64,000 nt of DNA from Mixta calida (GCF_002953215.1 NZ_CP026378.1:2710540-2774539), one strand, 5' to 3'. Shown: positions 52,435-61,269, counted from the first letter of the stretch. The notes: a model not told the origin generated them from the letters alone. Program-made: numbers and translations.

Positions 52435-53223
52435 ATGATCAAATGGCCGTGGAAAGAAAAAGTTTCTCCTGCGCCTTTGCCCTGGCAACAGGCGCTGGCG
52501 TCGCCCATCTTTGCGTCACTCCAGCCGGATGAAGAGCAGACGCTGGTTCAGCTGGCGCAGCGATTTTTGCAGCACAAGCGGCTGGTGCCGCTGGCCGGTC
52601 TGGAGCTGGACGCTCTGCATCATGCACGTATCGCTCTGCTGTTCTGTTTACCGGTGCTGAAGCTGGGGCTGGAGTGGCTGGATGGATTTCATGAAGTGCT
52701 GATCTATCCCGCGCCGTTTGTCGCTGAAGATAGCTGGCAGGATGAAGACGGGCTGGTGCACAGCGATCGCAGCGTGCAGTCAGGCCAGAGCTGGCAGCAG
52801 GGGCCGATTATTCTCAACTGGCTCGATATTCAGGACTCATTCGATCTCAGCGGCTTCAACCTGATTGTTCATGAAGTGGCGCACAAGCTGGACGCGCGCG
52901 GCAGCGGCTATACCAACGGCGTGCCGGCGATCCCGCTGCGCGAGGTGGCCAGCTGGGAACAGGATCTGCACGCCGCGATGGAAGCCATTCAGGAGGAAGT
53001 CGATCTGGTGGGCGAAAACGCCGCCACCATCGACGCCTATGCCGCGACCGATCCGGCTGAATGCTTTGCGGTGCTGTCAGAATACTTTTTCAGCGCGCCT
53101 GAGTTGCTGGCGCAGCGCTTTCCCTCTTTCTATCGACGCATGACCCATTTTTACCGGCAGGACCCACTAGGACGTCTGCGTCCGCAGGCGGAACCGCTAC
53201 AGGAGGATCTGCCGCAGGCGTGA
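52435..53223 (+). CDS. mtfA: MtfA, Mlc-titrating zinc peptidase
   Basis: 262 residues, starting MIKWPWK as in E. coli MtfA. The HEVAH zinc motif is at residues 146-150 within [16 protein letters not shown], and [18 protein letters not shown] supplies the further ligand. MtfA binds and inactivates the repressor Mlc, raising ptsG expression, and has aminopeptidase activity. It sits next to tRNA-Asn as in E. coli (mtfA-asnT). Confidence 0.95.
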   Translation: MIKWPWKEKVSPAPLPWQQALASPIFASLQPDEEQTLVQLAQRFLQHKRLVPLAGLELDALHHARIALLFCLPVLKLGLEWLDGFHEVLIYPAPFVAEDSWQDEDGLVHSDRSVQSGQSWQQGPIILNWLDIQDSFDLSGFNLIVHEVAHKLDARGSGYTNGVPAIPLREVASWEQDLHAAMEAIQEEVDLVGENAATIDAYAATDPAECFAVLSEYFFSAPELLAQRFPSFYRRMTHFYRQDPLGRLRPQAEPLQEDLPQA

Positions 53224-53268
53224 ATTGCTGCAAAGCTAGCCAACTGAATAGTAATAGTTTTTTTACTG

Positions 53269-53297
53269 TTGACAGCCCGGTAAGCTGACGGTAATAT
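53269..53297 (+). promoter_or_regulatory. Sigma-70 promoter of the first tRNA-Asn gene
   Basis: Perfect TTGACA (53269-53274), 17-base spacer, TAATAT (53292-53297); the tRNA starts 19 bases later. Confidence 0.85.
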
Positions 53298-53315
53298 TCG
53301 CGCCACTTAACCGAT

Positions 53316-53391
53316 TCCTCTGTAGTTCAGTCGGTAGAACGGCGGACTGTTAATCCGTATGTCACTGGTTCGAGTCCAGTCAGAGGAGCCA
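53316..53391 (+). tRNA. asnT: tRNA-Asn (GTT anticodon), first copy
   Basis: 76 nt with encoded CCA. The acceptor stem TCCTCTG pairs with CAGAGGA, the anticodon loop ACTGTTAAT gives GTT, and the T loop GGTTCGAGTCC is standard. It is identical in sequence to the second copy at 59260-59335 and to E. coli asn tRNA as I recall it. It has its own consensus promoter and terminator. Confidence 0.98.
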
Positions 53392-53398
53392 TATTTAG

Positions 53399-53433
53399 AA
53401 AAGCCCGCTCAGGGAAACCTGAGCGGGCTTTTT
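53399..53433 (+). terminator. Intrinsic terminator of the first tRNA-Asn
   Basis: GCCCGCTCAGG (53403-53413), loop GAAA, CCTGAGCGGGC (53418-53428), then five T residues: an 11-bp perfect stem. Confidence 0.93.
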
Positions 53434-53480
53434 GCATTACGCACCGCAAGCAACCTGTCACGCCGGGCCCTCGCCGCTTT

Positions 53481-53670
53481 TCAGAAACGGCCTCTCTTTT
53501 CAGACGGCCGCTGACAGTGCGCGATGCCCGCCCGCCACCACAGGATCAATGCGGCCAGCGCCACCGCTCCCAGCCCCGCGCGCCATGAAGCGCGCGCAAC
53601 GATAGCGCCAGCGAGCGCTGGACTGAATACGGCACCTGCACCCTGTCGCCGACTCGACCAGGGAAATGCC
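53481..53670 (-). pseudogene. Internal fragment of an MFS transporter gene
   Basis: On the minus strand the frame ending at TGA 53481 reads GAGAVFSPALAGAIVARASW, then RAGLGAVALAALILWWRAG. This is the helix 5-6 segment of a major facilitator (G-x-G-x-x-x-x-P-x-L-x-G...sWR). Neither the preceding four helices nor the C-terminal half are present. The fragment lies between the tRNA-Asn terminator and a degenerate second copy of that terminator at 53663-53699. Confidence 0.45.
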
Positions 53671-53699
53671 CGCTCAGCGTTGCCTGAACGAGCTTTTGC
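53663..53699. repeat. Degenerate copy of the tRNA-Asn terminator
   Basis: GAAAtGCCCGCTCAG-cgttg-CCTGAaCGaGCTTTTGC resembles GAAAaGCCCGCTCAG-ggaaa-CCTGAGCGGGCTTTTTGC at 53398-53435 (differences in lower case). Two stem positions no longer pair, so it is not an independent good terminator. It looks like a duplicated and decayed element. Confidence 0.45.
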
Positions 53700-53772
53700 T
53701 TCCTGGCCATGTTAACAACGGCTCTGGCGCCTGTGCCTGCTGACCTTTAACAGGCAGCCCGCGTCGCGACTG

Positions 53773-54525
53773 CTAAAACGTGCGGCGCGCAAAGGCCAGC
53801 ATCTTTTCTGCCAGCGCCTGCGGCGTCTGCATCGGCATCAGATGCCCGGCGCCGTCGATAATTTCCAGCTCGCCCTGCGGCAGATGCGTGCGCATTATCT
53901 CCCGCTGCGCCTCGACGCCCGGCACATTGCCATCCTCACTGCCCAGCACCATCAGCGCGGGCAGTTCAAGGCGGCCAATGCGGTCACGCCAGTCTTCGCG
54001 GCTGCCGTGCAGCGGCCACGCGTGCCAGGCCGCGAGGCTGGCGCGTTGCGCATCGGCGACGGCCACCTCACGCAGCGCATCCGGCAGACGCGCAGAACAG
54101 GCGCCGTCGACGAAGGTTTCAGCCTCCTGCCGTGTCCCCTGATATGCCGCCTGCGCCTGACGATCCTCTTCGCTCATCGGCTGCGGACCCGGCGGCGAAG
54201 GCGCTACCAGCACCAGCCGCGCCAGATAATTGGGCTGTTCAGCGGCCAGCGCCAGCGCTACTTTGCCGGTCATCGAGTGGCCGACCAGAGTCACCTTTTT
54301 CAGCCCCAGCGCCCTGATGGTCTCGTCAACCTGTCGCGCCATTGAAGCGACATCATAGCCATCCCTTTCCGACGCATCGCCAAAGCCCGGCGTATTGAGC
54401 GCCACGCAGCGAAAATCGCGATCGAGATAAGGCAGCGTGGGGAACCAGGTGCGATGCGAGCCGCCCAGGTAATGCATCAATACAAAGGTGGTTTCACCCT
54501 GCCCCTGTATACTGTATGGCAGCAT
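53773..54525 (-). CDS. Alpha/beta hydrolase
   Basis: 250 residues. Nucleophile elbow VGHSMTG (about 101-107), acid in VLGSEDGNVPG, and histidine in DGAGHLMPMQTP complete the triad; the oxyanion strand is MHYLGGSHRTW. No signal peptide. Substrate unknown. Its start is eight bases after the sugar-isomerase stop, so it is the third gene of the minus-strand SDR-isomerase-hydrolase operon. Confidence 0.83.
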   Translation of the reverse strand: MLPYSIQGQGETTFVLMHYLGGSHRTWFPTLPYLDRDFRCVALNTPGFGDASERDGYDVASMARQVDETIRALGLKKVTLVGHSMTGKVALALAAEQPNYLARLVLVAPSPPGPQPMSEEDRQAQAAYQGTRQEAETFVDGACSARLPDALREVAVADAQRASLAAWHAWPLHGSREDWRDRIGRLELPALMVLGSEDGNVPGVEAQREIMRTHLPQGELEIIDGAGHLMPMQTPQALAEKMLAFARRTF

Positions 54526-54533
54526 AAAACCTC

Positions 54534-55598
54534 CTAACGCAACGTTCCTTCCGGATCGCCCAGACGAGCGATCTCCACCTCGTTATAGCCAGCCTGACGC
54601 AGCGGCGTCACCACGTCACGCGCCAGATCCGGCACGTAGCCAATCAGCAGTTCGCCAGCCTCGCTCAGCGTCGCCTCTTTCAGCGCGGCGGGCAGCAGCA
54701 GCGATTCGGCGCGTCCTAACTCAACGCTGACGCCGTTCGCCTCAACCGTCAGCGGGTCGCCGAGGTTGGAGAGGATGCGCGCGCTGTCGAAGCTAAAATG
54801 CTGCGGCTGGCTAAAGCGCCAGCGCTCCAGCGCGAAGTAAGGCCCGGCACAGCAGAACAGCCGCGTCAGATCTTTCTCTTGCCGTTCAAGTCCGCGCTGC
54901 GGCGCGCAGCGCAGTTCAGGACGCAGCTCCTCTAACAGCGCATCGATATTTTTCTCCCACTCTTCGCGGGAGAGACGCGAGCCATCTTCCATTTTCCACG
55001 GCATCGCGTGCTGCTGGATATTGGAGGTCTGCTCGATTTCATAGATCAGCGTGTCGGGGCCGAAGCTGTGCAGCAGACCGCCGGGCACATAAAAGGTATC
55101 GCCGGTTTTCACCGGCACGCGATGCATCACCGCATCATAATCTTCCGCCAGCAGCGCCGCCTTCAGCTGCGCATTATCGACGCCCGCGCGTACGCCCAAC
55201 AGACAGGTGGCGTCCGACGCCGCCCACAGAATATGCCAGGCTTCGGTTTTACCGTTTGGCTGCTGTTCCAGTTTCTGCGCCAGCGCATCGTTGGCGTGCA
55301 GATGAACCGGCAGCATGCCGGTTCCGTCAATAAATTTGCTGAGCAGCGGGAAATGCGGACCGCGCCAGCCGGGCGCGACCATTTCATCAGGATAGCGTTC
55401 GGTCAGCTCGCGCAGGGATTTACCCGCCAGCTCGCCATTGGTGACGGAGGCGATCATGCCGTCCACGTCGCTGATCTCCCAGGTTTCGGCAACGCGCGAT
55501 TCAGGCAGGCCCGCTTTGCCAAGCTGCTGTCGGATTCGCTGGCCGCCGAAGATATGCGTCGCCAGCGGCGTCGTCAGCTTTAAAGGATAGGCTTTCAT
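54534..55598 (-). CDS. Class I mannose-6-phosphate isomerase-like protein
   Basis: 354 residues of the short ManA type (B. subtilis ManA-like rather than E. coli ManA). The zinc ligands can be placed: VHLHANDA (His-x-His), GKTEAWHILWA (Glu) and PGGLLHSFG (His). It probably interconverts mannose-6-phosphate or a related sugar phosphate with its ketose, but the family also contains enzymes on other sugars. The second of two adjacent ATG codons is preferred, since AGGAGG lies only one base from the first. It begins 19 bases after the SDR stop. Confidence 0.82.
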   Translation of the reverse strand: MKAYPLKLTTPLATHIFGGQRIRQQLGKAGLPESRVAETWEISDVDGMIASVTNGELAGKSLRELTERYPDEMVAPGWRGPHFPLLSKFIDGTGMLPVHLHANDALAQKLEQQPNGKTEAWHILWAASDATCLLGVRAGVDNAQLKAALLAEDYDAVMHRVPVKTGDTFYVPGGLLHSFGPDTLIYEIEQTSNIQQHAMPWKMEDGSRLSREEWEKNIDALLEELRPELRCAPQRGLERQEKDLTRLFCCAGPYFALERWRFSQPQHFSFDSARILSNLGDPLTVEANGVSVELGRAESLLLPAALKEATLSEAGELLIGYVPDLARDVVTPLRQAGYNEVEIARLGDPEGTLR

Positions 55599-55617
55599 CA
55601 TTCCTCCTTGCGCACGC

Positions 55618-56475
55618 TTAAATGACCGCGACGCCGCCTGTCACGGCGATGGTGGCGCCGGAGATATAGCTTGCTTCATCGCTCGCCAGCATCACATAAG
55701 CGGACGCCAGCTCGGCAGGCTGTCCCATGCGTTGCAGCGGCACTTCACCGCCAAAGCTTTCCACCTGTTCCGGCGGCATCGTCGACGGGATCAGCGGCGT
55801 CCAGATCGGGCCTGGCGCGACGGCGTTGGCGCGAATGCCCTTCTCCGCCAGCAAGGCCGCAAGGCTGCCGGAAAAGTTAACGATGGCGGCTTTGGTCGCT
55901 GAATAGGCGATCAGCTTCGGCTTCGGCTGATCGGCATTTACCGAAGCGGTATTGATAATCGAACCGCCGGAAGGCATATGCGGCACCGCCGCCTTACAGA
56001 TATGGAACATGGCGTAGAGATTGGTTTTCATGGTGCGATCGAATTCGTCATCGCCGATCTCGTCCAGCGACTCGCGCGTCATCTGATACGCCGCGTTATT
56101 CACCACGATATCGATTTTGCCGAAGCGTTCAGCCGCCTGCGCCACAATGTGGCGGCAGTGTTCCGCCTCGGTTATATCACCGGCGATCAGCAGCGCTTTC
56201 TGCCCTGCCTCTTCCACCAGCCTGGCGGTATCTTTAGCGTCGTCATGCTCGTCCAGATAGGCGATCACCACGTCCGCACCTTCGCGGGCATAGGCAATCG
56301 CCACGGCGCGACCGATCCCGGAATCGCCGCCGGTAATCACGGCGGTTTTTCCTTTCAGGCGGCCGGAGCCTTTATAGCTGGTTTCACCGTGATCGGGTTT
56401 TGGCTGCATTTGCAGGAAGCTGCCGGGCCAGGTTTGCTGTTGCGCCTGCTGAGGATGTTGTGGACGCTCTGTCAT
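55618..56475 (-). CDS. Short-chain dehydrogenase (YghA-like)
   Basis: 285 residues. An N-terminal extension (QQTWPGSFLQMQPKPDHGETSYKGSGRLKGK, by borders) typical of YghA/general-stress GsiB39-like SDRs precedes the Rossmann motif TGGDSGIG. The catalytic Ser is in INTASVN and Tyr-x3-Lys in AYSATKAA; the NNAA motif is VVNNAAYQM. It is an NAD(P)-dependent oxidoreductase, first gene of the three-gene minus-strand operon. Confidence 0.87.
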   Translation of the reverse strand: MTERPQHPQQAQQQTWPGSFLQMQPKPDHGETSYKGSGRLKGKTAVITGGDSGIGRAVAIAYAREGADVVIAYLDEHDDAKDTARLVEEAGQKALLIAGDITEAEHCRHIVAQAAERFGKIDIVVNNAAYQMTRESLDEIGDDEFDRTMKTNLYAMFHICKAAVPHMPSGGSIINTASVNADQPKPKLIAYSATKAAIVNFSGSLAALLAEKGIRANAVAPGPIWTPLIPSTMPPEQVESFGGEVPLQRMGQPAELASAYVMLASDEASYISGATIAVTGGVAVI

Positions 56476-56919
56476 ACGCTGTCTCCTTTATAAAAGGTAA
56501 ATCGCCTGATAAAAACAGGCTTTTTACCTGGGTGAACGGGAGCTGAATCGTTACCAGCCACATTTAAGAAGTGTAGCAGCCGTCACAAAAACGCAAGGGC
56601 GGTTACGTAGCGTAACAGTTTGACTGGAAAACTATTTTTGGCAAAAAGCGTGCAAAAAGAGAGGTTAAGTACGAACGCATGCGCGGAAAAGCCACGAAAG
56701 CGGAAGTTTAAAGAAAGGCGGCGGAATAGATCAACGGGTCGTCAGCGCCTGGCGCCATAAATAACAGAAACCGATAAAAACGAGCGGGCCGCGCTGAACC
56801 GGTTTCCCGCTTACTGTCCAGACGCCTGTAAAGCGCAAGCGGCGACGGAGACGCTACGCTCGCCTTCGCCGCGACCGTCTATACTGTGCTGTACGTTTAA
56901 AAAATGTTACGGAGGCATC
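56476..56919. other. Intergenic region without recognised genes
   Basis: 444 bases between the divergent SDR and flavin-binding genes. The promoters of both must be here. I see no ORF with a good ribosome binding site, no hairpin terminator and no repeats. Confidence 0.4.
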
Positions 56920-57417
56920 ATGGAAAGTCAAAGTGAGGTTTACACCCGTCCTGAACCGATTGTGGAATTACCGGAAGCGGTATTCAACCGGCTGCGCGGC
57001 GAAATTACGCCCCAGCCGGTGAACGAGGCGGTGCGTCTCTCCACCGTTGATGCCGAAGGCTGGCCGCATGCCGCCCAGCTCAGCCTGGGCGAAGTGTTCG
57101 CTATCGACCGTCAGACGTTGCGCGTCGCGCTCTGGCCCGATTCGCAGACCAGCGAAAATCTGCGCCGCGATGGTCGTCTCTCCGTCGCGCTGGCCTACGA
57201 TAAAGGCATTATCGAGATGCGTGGCCGCGCGATCCAGATCGCGGAAAACCAGACCGATCTGAATCTCGCGGTATTTGAGATCGATATCGGCAACATCATG
57301 GTGCATCGTTCTGACTATGCCGAAGTCGCGACCGGCGTCACCTTTAACATCCACGATCCTGAAAAAGTGGCGGCGCGCTGGCAAGAACAGCGTCATATGC
57401 TCTCTTCGCTGGAATAA
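56920..57417 (+). CDS. Pyridoxamine 5'-phosphate oxidase-like FMN-binding protein
   Basis: 165 residues with the split-barrel flavin fold: AVRLSTVDAEGWPHAAQLSLGEVF (by borders), LWPDSQTSENLRRDGRLSVALAYDKGIIEMRGRA (by borders). The family includes F420/FMN oxidoreductases and heme-related proteins; the true PdxH substrate residues are not evident. TACGGAGGCATC precedes the ATG. Single-gene unit with its own terminator. Confidence 0.78.
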   Translation: MESQSEVYTRPEPIVELPEAVFNRLRGEITPQPVNEAVRLSTVDAEGWPHAAQLSLGEVFAIDRQTLRVALWPDSQTSENLRRDGRLSVALAYDKGIIEMRGRAIQIAENQTDLNLAVFEIDIGNIMVHRSDYAEVATGVTFNIHDPEKVAARWQEQRHMLSSLE

Positions 57418-57429
57418 TCTGGCTGACGG

Positions 57430-57460
57430 AAAAAAGCCCCGCCTGTGCGGGGCTTTTTTT
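57430..57460. terminator. Bidirectional terminator between the flavin-binding gene and yeeO
   Basis: GCCCCGC, loop CTGT, GCGGGGC flanked by six A and seven T residues. It serves the convergent genes on both sides. Confidence 0.93.
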
Positions 57461-57510
57461 GCCGCGACATAAAATATTATATTGCCGCCGCGGTAAAGTC
57501 AGGTCGCGCT

Positions 57511-58989
57511 CTACTTCGCCACAGGCCGGTATTTTTGCAGCCATTTGCCGCTGATCAGTCGACGCCAGAAACAAATGCCGCGCACCAGCCAGTCGAGGAA
57601 CATCCCCAGCCAGACGCCCACGACGCCCATGCCCAGCACGATCCCCAGCAGGTAGCCCGCCACCACGCGCGCCCCCCACATGCTCAGCATCGAAACATAC
57701 ATGGTGTAACGCGCGTCGCGCGCGCCCTTTAGCCCGGCGGGCAGCACCCATGAGGCGGCCCAAATCGGCATACAGGCGGCGTTCAGCCAGACCAGATGCT
57801 TCACCACCTGGATCACGTCCTCTTCGCGCGTATAGAAGCGCGCCAACAGTCCGGCGAACGGCGCGGAGAGAAAGGCCAGCGCGCACAGGCCGAAGGTCGC
57901 CAGCCAGAAAATATGCTTCAGCTGGCGCGTTGCCTGTCCGATCTGGTTTTTTCCCAGCCGCGTGCCGACGATAATGGTGGAGGCGGAGCCGAGCGCGTTG
58001 CCCGGCAGGTTAATCAACGAGGCGATAGAGAAAGCGATAAAGTTGCCGGCGATTTCACTGGTGCCCATACCGGCGACAAACACCTGCGTCAGCAGCTTGC
58101 CGCCGTTAAACAGCACCGACTCGATGCTGGCCGGTACGCCGATGCCCAGCACCTCCATCAGGATTTTGCTGTTCCAGCGGCTGAAGTAGCTGCGCAGCGG
58201 AATACGCAGCGCCGGATTAAAGCCCACCATCAGCACCACGATCACCCCGATGGCGCCGATATAGCGTGAAATGGTCAGCCCCAGTCCGGCGCCGACGAAT
58301 CCCAGCCCTTCCCAGGAGAAGCAGCCGTAGATCAGCACGCCGCTGATAACGATATTCAGGATATTCATGCCGCCGTTAATCAGCATAGGGATCTTGGTAT
58401 TGCCTGCGCCGCGCAGCGCGCCGCTGCCGATCAGGGCGATCGCCGCCGCCGGATAGCTCCAGGCAGAGGTTTGCAGATAGCTCAGCGCCAGCTCTTTCAC
58501 CTGCGGCGAGGCGCTGCCCGCAATGCCGTCGATAATGACGTGGCCGTAGAACTCAATCACCCCCACCAGCAGCAGCGACATCACCGTCATCAGCGCCAGC
58601 GACTGGCGCGTCGCCGCGCGGGCGCGCTCGCCGTCGCGCTTGCCAAGACTAAAGGCCACCACCACCGTGGTGCCGAGATCGACCGCGGCAAAGAAAGAGA
58701 TCACCACCATATTAAAGCTATCGGCCAACCCGACGCCCGCCATCGCCTCTTTTCCCAGCCAGCTGACCAGGAAGGTGCTCAGCACGCCCATCAGCAGCAC
58801 GCAGAGGTTTTCAATAAAGATCGGCACCGCCAGCGGCGTGATTTCACGCCAGAACAGCACCCGATAAGAGCGCCGTTTTGGATACCACGTTGTGCCTTCA
58901 ATGGCGCGCCGTAGTTTGACGAGTAAAGTTTGCAAGATCGACCCAATGACTTGATGAAGGTGAGAATTATGATGATGGGCAATGGTCAA
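57511..58989 (-). CDS. yeeO: YeeO, MATE-family flavin exporter
   Basis: 492 residues (495 in E. coli YeeO), 12 membrane helices. Matching blocks include RAIEGTTWYPKRRSYRVLFWREITPLAVPIF (by borders), SWLGKEAMAGVGLADSFNMV, GSGALRGAGNTKIPMLINGGMNILNIVISG (by borders) and ASWVLPAGLKGARDARYTMYVSMLSMWGAR (by borders). E. coli YeeO exports FMN/FAD and confers some drug resistance. It is adjacent to a tRNA-Asn gene, as yeeO is to asnW in E. coli. Confidence 0.93.
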   Translation of the reverse strand: MTIAHHHNSHLHQVIGSILQTLLVKLRRAIEGTTWYPKRRSYRVLFWREITPLAVPIFIENLCVLLMGVLSTFLVSWLGKEAMAGVGLADSFNMVVISFFAAVDLGTTVVVAFSLGKRDGERARAATRQSLALMTVMSLLLVGVIEFYGHVIIDGIAGSASPQVKELALSYLQTSAWSYPAAAIALIGSGALRGAGNTKIPMLINGGMNILNIVISGVLIYGCFSWEGLGFVGAGLGLTISRYIGAIGVIVVLMVGFNPALRIPLRSYFSRWNSKILMEVLGIGVPASIESVLFNGGKLLTQVFVAGMGTSEIAGNFIAFSIASLINLPGNALGSASTIIVGTRLGKNQIGQATRQLKHIFWLATFGLCALAFLSAPFAGLLARFYTREEDVIQVVKHLVWLNAACMPIWAASWVLPAGLKGARDARYTMYVSMLSMWGARVVAGYLLGIVLGMGVVGVWLGMFLDWLVRGICFWRRLISGKWLQKYRPVAK

Positions 58990-59214
58990 CGATTATGCAA
59001 AATCTTTCCGGTGCGGTTTAACGCTTTATTACAACTTCGGTTTTATCGCCGCCGACGCTGGCAACATTTGCCCCGCGTGCATCATACGCCGGTTTTCGCC
59101 TTACGCCAGCGCGGCAATATGGCAAAAAAGCAACAAACCCGACGGTTTCTGCTGGTTAAAACGGCAAACTGCTTATGCTTTCTGCAAACGACACCACGGA
59201 ATGCAAAAAGGGTT

Positions 59215-59242
59215 TTGACATAAGCGCGGAAATCAGTAATAT
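59215..59242 (+). promoter_or_regulatory. Sigma-70 promoter of the second tRNA-Asn gene
   Basis: TTGACA (59215-59220), 16-base spacer, TAATAT (59237-59242). The promoter resembles that of the first copy. Confidence 0.8.
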
Positions 59243-59259
59243 GCGCGCCATCAACCGAT

Positions 59260-59335
59260 TCCTCTGTAGTTCAGTCGGTAGAACGGCGGACTGTTAATCC
59301 GTATGTCACTGGTTCGAGTCCAGTCAGAGGAGCCA
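59260..59335 (+). tRNA. asnW: tRNA-Asn (GTT anticodon), second copy
   Basis: 76 nt, identical to the copy at 53316-53391, with encoded CCA. The upstream ACCGAT is also shared. Adjacent to yeeO as asnW is in E. coli, from which the symbol is taken. Confidence 0.97.
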
Positions 59336-59342
59336 AATTCAG

Positions 59343-59368
59343 AAAAGCCTGCTTTCGAGCAGGCTTTT
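59343..59368 (+). terminator. Intrinsic terminator of the second tRNA-Asn
   Basis: GCCTGCT, loop TTCG, AGCAGGC flanked by AAAA and TTTT; it may also end the leftward maturase gene. Confidence 0.88.
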
Positions 59369-59401
59369 CGCTTTTTGTCTCTCCGGGCGTTTCAGAGCCG
59401 G

Positions 59402-60691
59402 TCAACCGCAGCATCGCTTGTATTTCTTTCCGCTTCCGCACGGACACAGATCGTTACGCCCTACCGCTTCGGCTGCTTTGGGCGTGTTCTGCGCCAGCCA
59501 CGGCATGATCGCGGAGGGTGGATAACCTTGAGCCAGCAGCTCGCGCCATACATTCATATAGCGGCTGATATGCTGGAAAAAATGTTGATAGCCCGCGCAA
59601 AGGTAGTTATGGCTGGGAAGGCCGGACGGCGATACTGCAAAACGATGTTTCGGACAACCACCGTGACAGGCAAAGCGATAATCACAGCGCCGACAATCCG
59701 CGGTTAACCGCTCCCGTTTCGCCTCGCCAAAAACGATGGCCCGCTCGCTGTTATTCATCGCCTGGATGCTCTGTTGATGAATATTGCCCAGCAGGTGTTC
59801 CGGATAGACATAATGGTCGCAGTTATAGAGATCGCCATTTGCTTCCAGCGCAAACGCATGACCGCAGGTTTCTGCATGCACGCACAGCACAGGAGGCTGC
59901 CCCATCCAGGCGGCCAGCGCGAGATCAAACATCTGGACATAGACACGATCTACGTCACGACGAACCCAGACATCAAAAATCTGATTAAGGAACTCGCCGT
60001 ACTGCCAGGCGGGTACCGTCCAGGGCGCCAGCGTCGCAGCGCTTTCCCCCGGCATCACCAGTTTCAACCGGCTGGACGCGTTGATGCTTATCCGCTCCAC
60101 CAGCGGGATAAACTGAATATAACGGGAACCCGCCGCCAGCAAAAAATCATACACTTCCCGCGCATGGTCAACGTTATGTTTGCCCACCACCGTCAGGGTA
60201 TTGAATTCGACCTTATGTGCCTTCAGCAGCGCCATCGCCGCCATTGTTTGTGCGTGCGTCCCCTTTCCGGCGCGATTGACCCGATACTGGTTATGCAGAT
60301 GTGCCGGGCCGTCAAGCGACAGGCCAATCAGAAAATTTTCTTCTGCGAAGAAAGCCGCCCACGCCTCATTGAGCAGGATCCCGTTGGTTTGCAGTGTATG
60401 TGTCATTCTCCTGCCGTTAGCGTATTGCTTACACAGCGCCACCACGCGCTGGAAAAACGACAATCCCATCAGTGTCGGCTCGCCGCCCTGCCAGGCAAAA
60501 TTAATCTGCTCGTCACGCTGCGCGGCGATATGCTGGCGGATAAACTGCTCCAGCGTCTCATCCGTCATGCGCCAGTTTTTATTGCGCTCCGGGTAAAGCG
60601 CCGCTTTTTCAAGATAGAAGCAGTAGGTGCAATCAATATTGCAGACCGCGCCGCTCGGTTTCGCCATCACGTGACAATCCGCAACCACCAT
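59402..60691 (-). CDS. Anaerobic sulfatase-maturating enzyme with C-terminal SEC-C motif
   Basis: 429 residues. The radical-SAM cluster motif CNIDCTYC is at Cys17/21/24, and the twitch/SPASM region holds CGHAFALEANGDLYNCDHYVYPEHLLGN (by borders) and CRRCDYRFACHGGCPKHRF for two auxiliary Fe-S clusters. It converts the sulfatase active-site Cys (or Ser) to formylglycine. Relative to E. coli AslB it ends with an extra GRNDLCPCGSGKKYKRCCG, a SEC-C zinc knuckle like that of SecA. It is divergent from its probable substrate, the sulfatase at 61270. Confidence 0.92.
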   Translation of the reverse strand: MVVADCHVMAKPSGAVCNIDCTYCFYLEKAALYPERNKNWRMTDETLEQFIRQHIAAQRDEQINFAWQGGEPTLMGLSFFQRVVALCKQYANGRRMTHTLQTNGILLNEAWAAFFAEENFLIGLSLDGPAHLHNQYRVNRAGKGTHAQTMAAMALLKAHKVEFNTLTVVGKHNVDHAREVYDFLLAAGSRYIQFIPLVERISINASSRLKLVMPGESAATLAPWTVPAWQYGEFLNQIFDVWVRRDVDRVYVQMFDLALAAWMGQPPVLCVHAETCGHAFALEANGDLYNCDHYVYPEHLLGNIHQQSIQAMNNSERAIVFGEAKRERLTADCRRCDYRFACHGGCPKHRFAVSPSGLPSHNYLCAGYQHFFQHISRYMNVWRELLAQGYPPSAIMPWLAQNTPKAAEAVGRNDLCPCGSGKKYKRCCG

Positions 60692-61269
60692 GTCCGATCT
60701 CCTTATTATCTGTTACCGCTGTAAAACGGCGCAACGGGATAGCACAATGGCCTGTGTACCGTTTTTCAATGCCGGTAAAAAATAGCCCTGTTATACGTTA
60801 ACCCCGCCTAAACCTTTTTTTTGCTGCGCAGACAATACCTCAATTAATTAGATTATTTTACGCCTTTATTTAACACGACCGTTTAATTACAAATTTTTAT
60901 GCATAACGACCCGTGGGCGTCAGCATAAAATAATAACTTACACGCCACGACAACATGCCAGTTATTCCGCAACCTTGTTATAAATCAATCTTTACCATTA
61001 AAAATAACAAAGCCTATGAAGGAGATCACAATAATAAACCCCATACTTGCAATTTAATTTAAAAAGCGGATGTTAACGAGGCGATCGTAACTCAAATTAT
61101 GAGGCGAAACCTGATGCTGGCCCATATGTGCCATCGTCAGGTTTTTTTATGCTCGCAATAAATATCTTCAGGGAATAACGCATAAACCATTTTATCTGCT
61201 GTTTTAAACATTAACCGATACAGGACTGATTCATTGTACGCATTAACGTTACTGTAAAAGGGAGAAAAC
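60692..61269. other. Divergent promoter region of maturase and sulfatase genes
   Basis: 578 AT-rich bases. At 61108-61148 a hairpin AACCTGA...TCAGGTT followed by seven T residues looks like an intrinsic terminator on the plus strand, 120 bases ahead of the sulfatase start. It could end a short leader transcript or act as an attenuator. No ORF is supported. Confidence 0.5.
61108..61148 (+). terminator. Terminator-like hairpin in the sulfatase leader
   Basis: AACCTGA (61108-61114) pairs with TCAGGTT (61137-61143); additional pairs can form inside the 22-base loop, and a T tract follows. Its position upstream of a gene on the same strand suggests attenuation or a small RNA. Confidence 0.55.

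Noticed and set aside
53316..59335. Active integrative element between the two tRNA-Asn genes
   Set aside because: No integrase, excisionase or mobility gene is present, and the paired position of asn tRNAs beside mtfA and yeeO is ancestral in enterics, so I report the interval only as a possible cassette.
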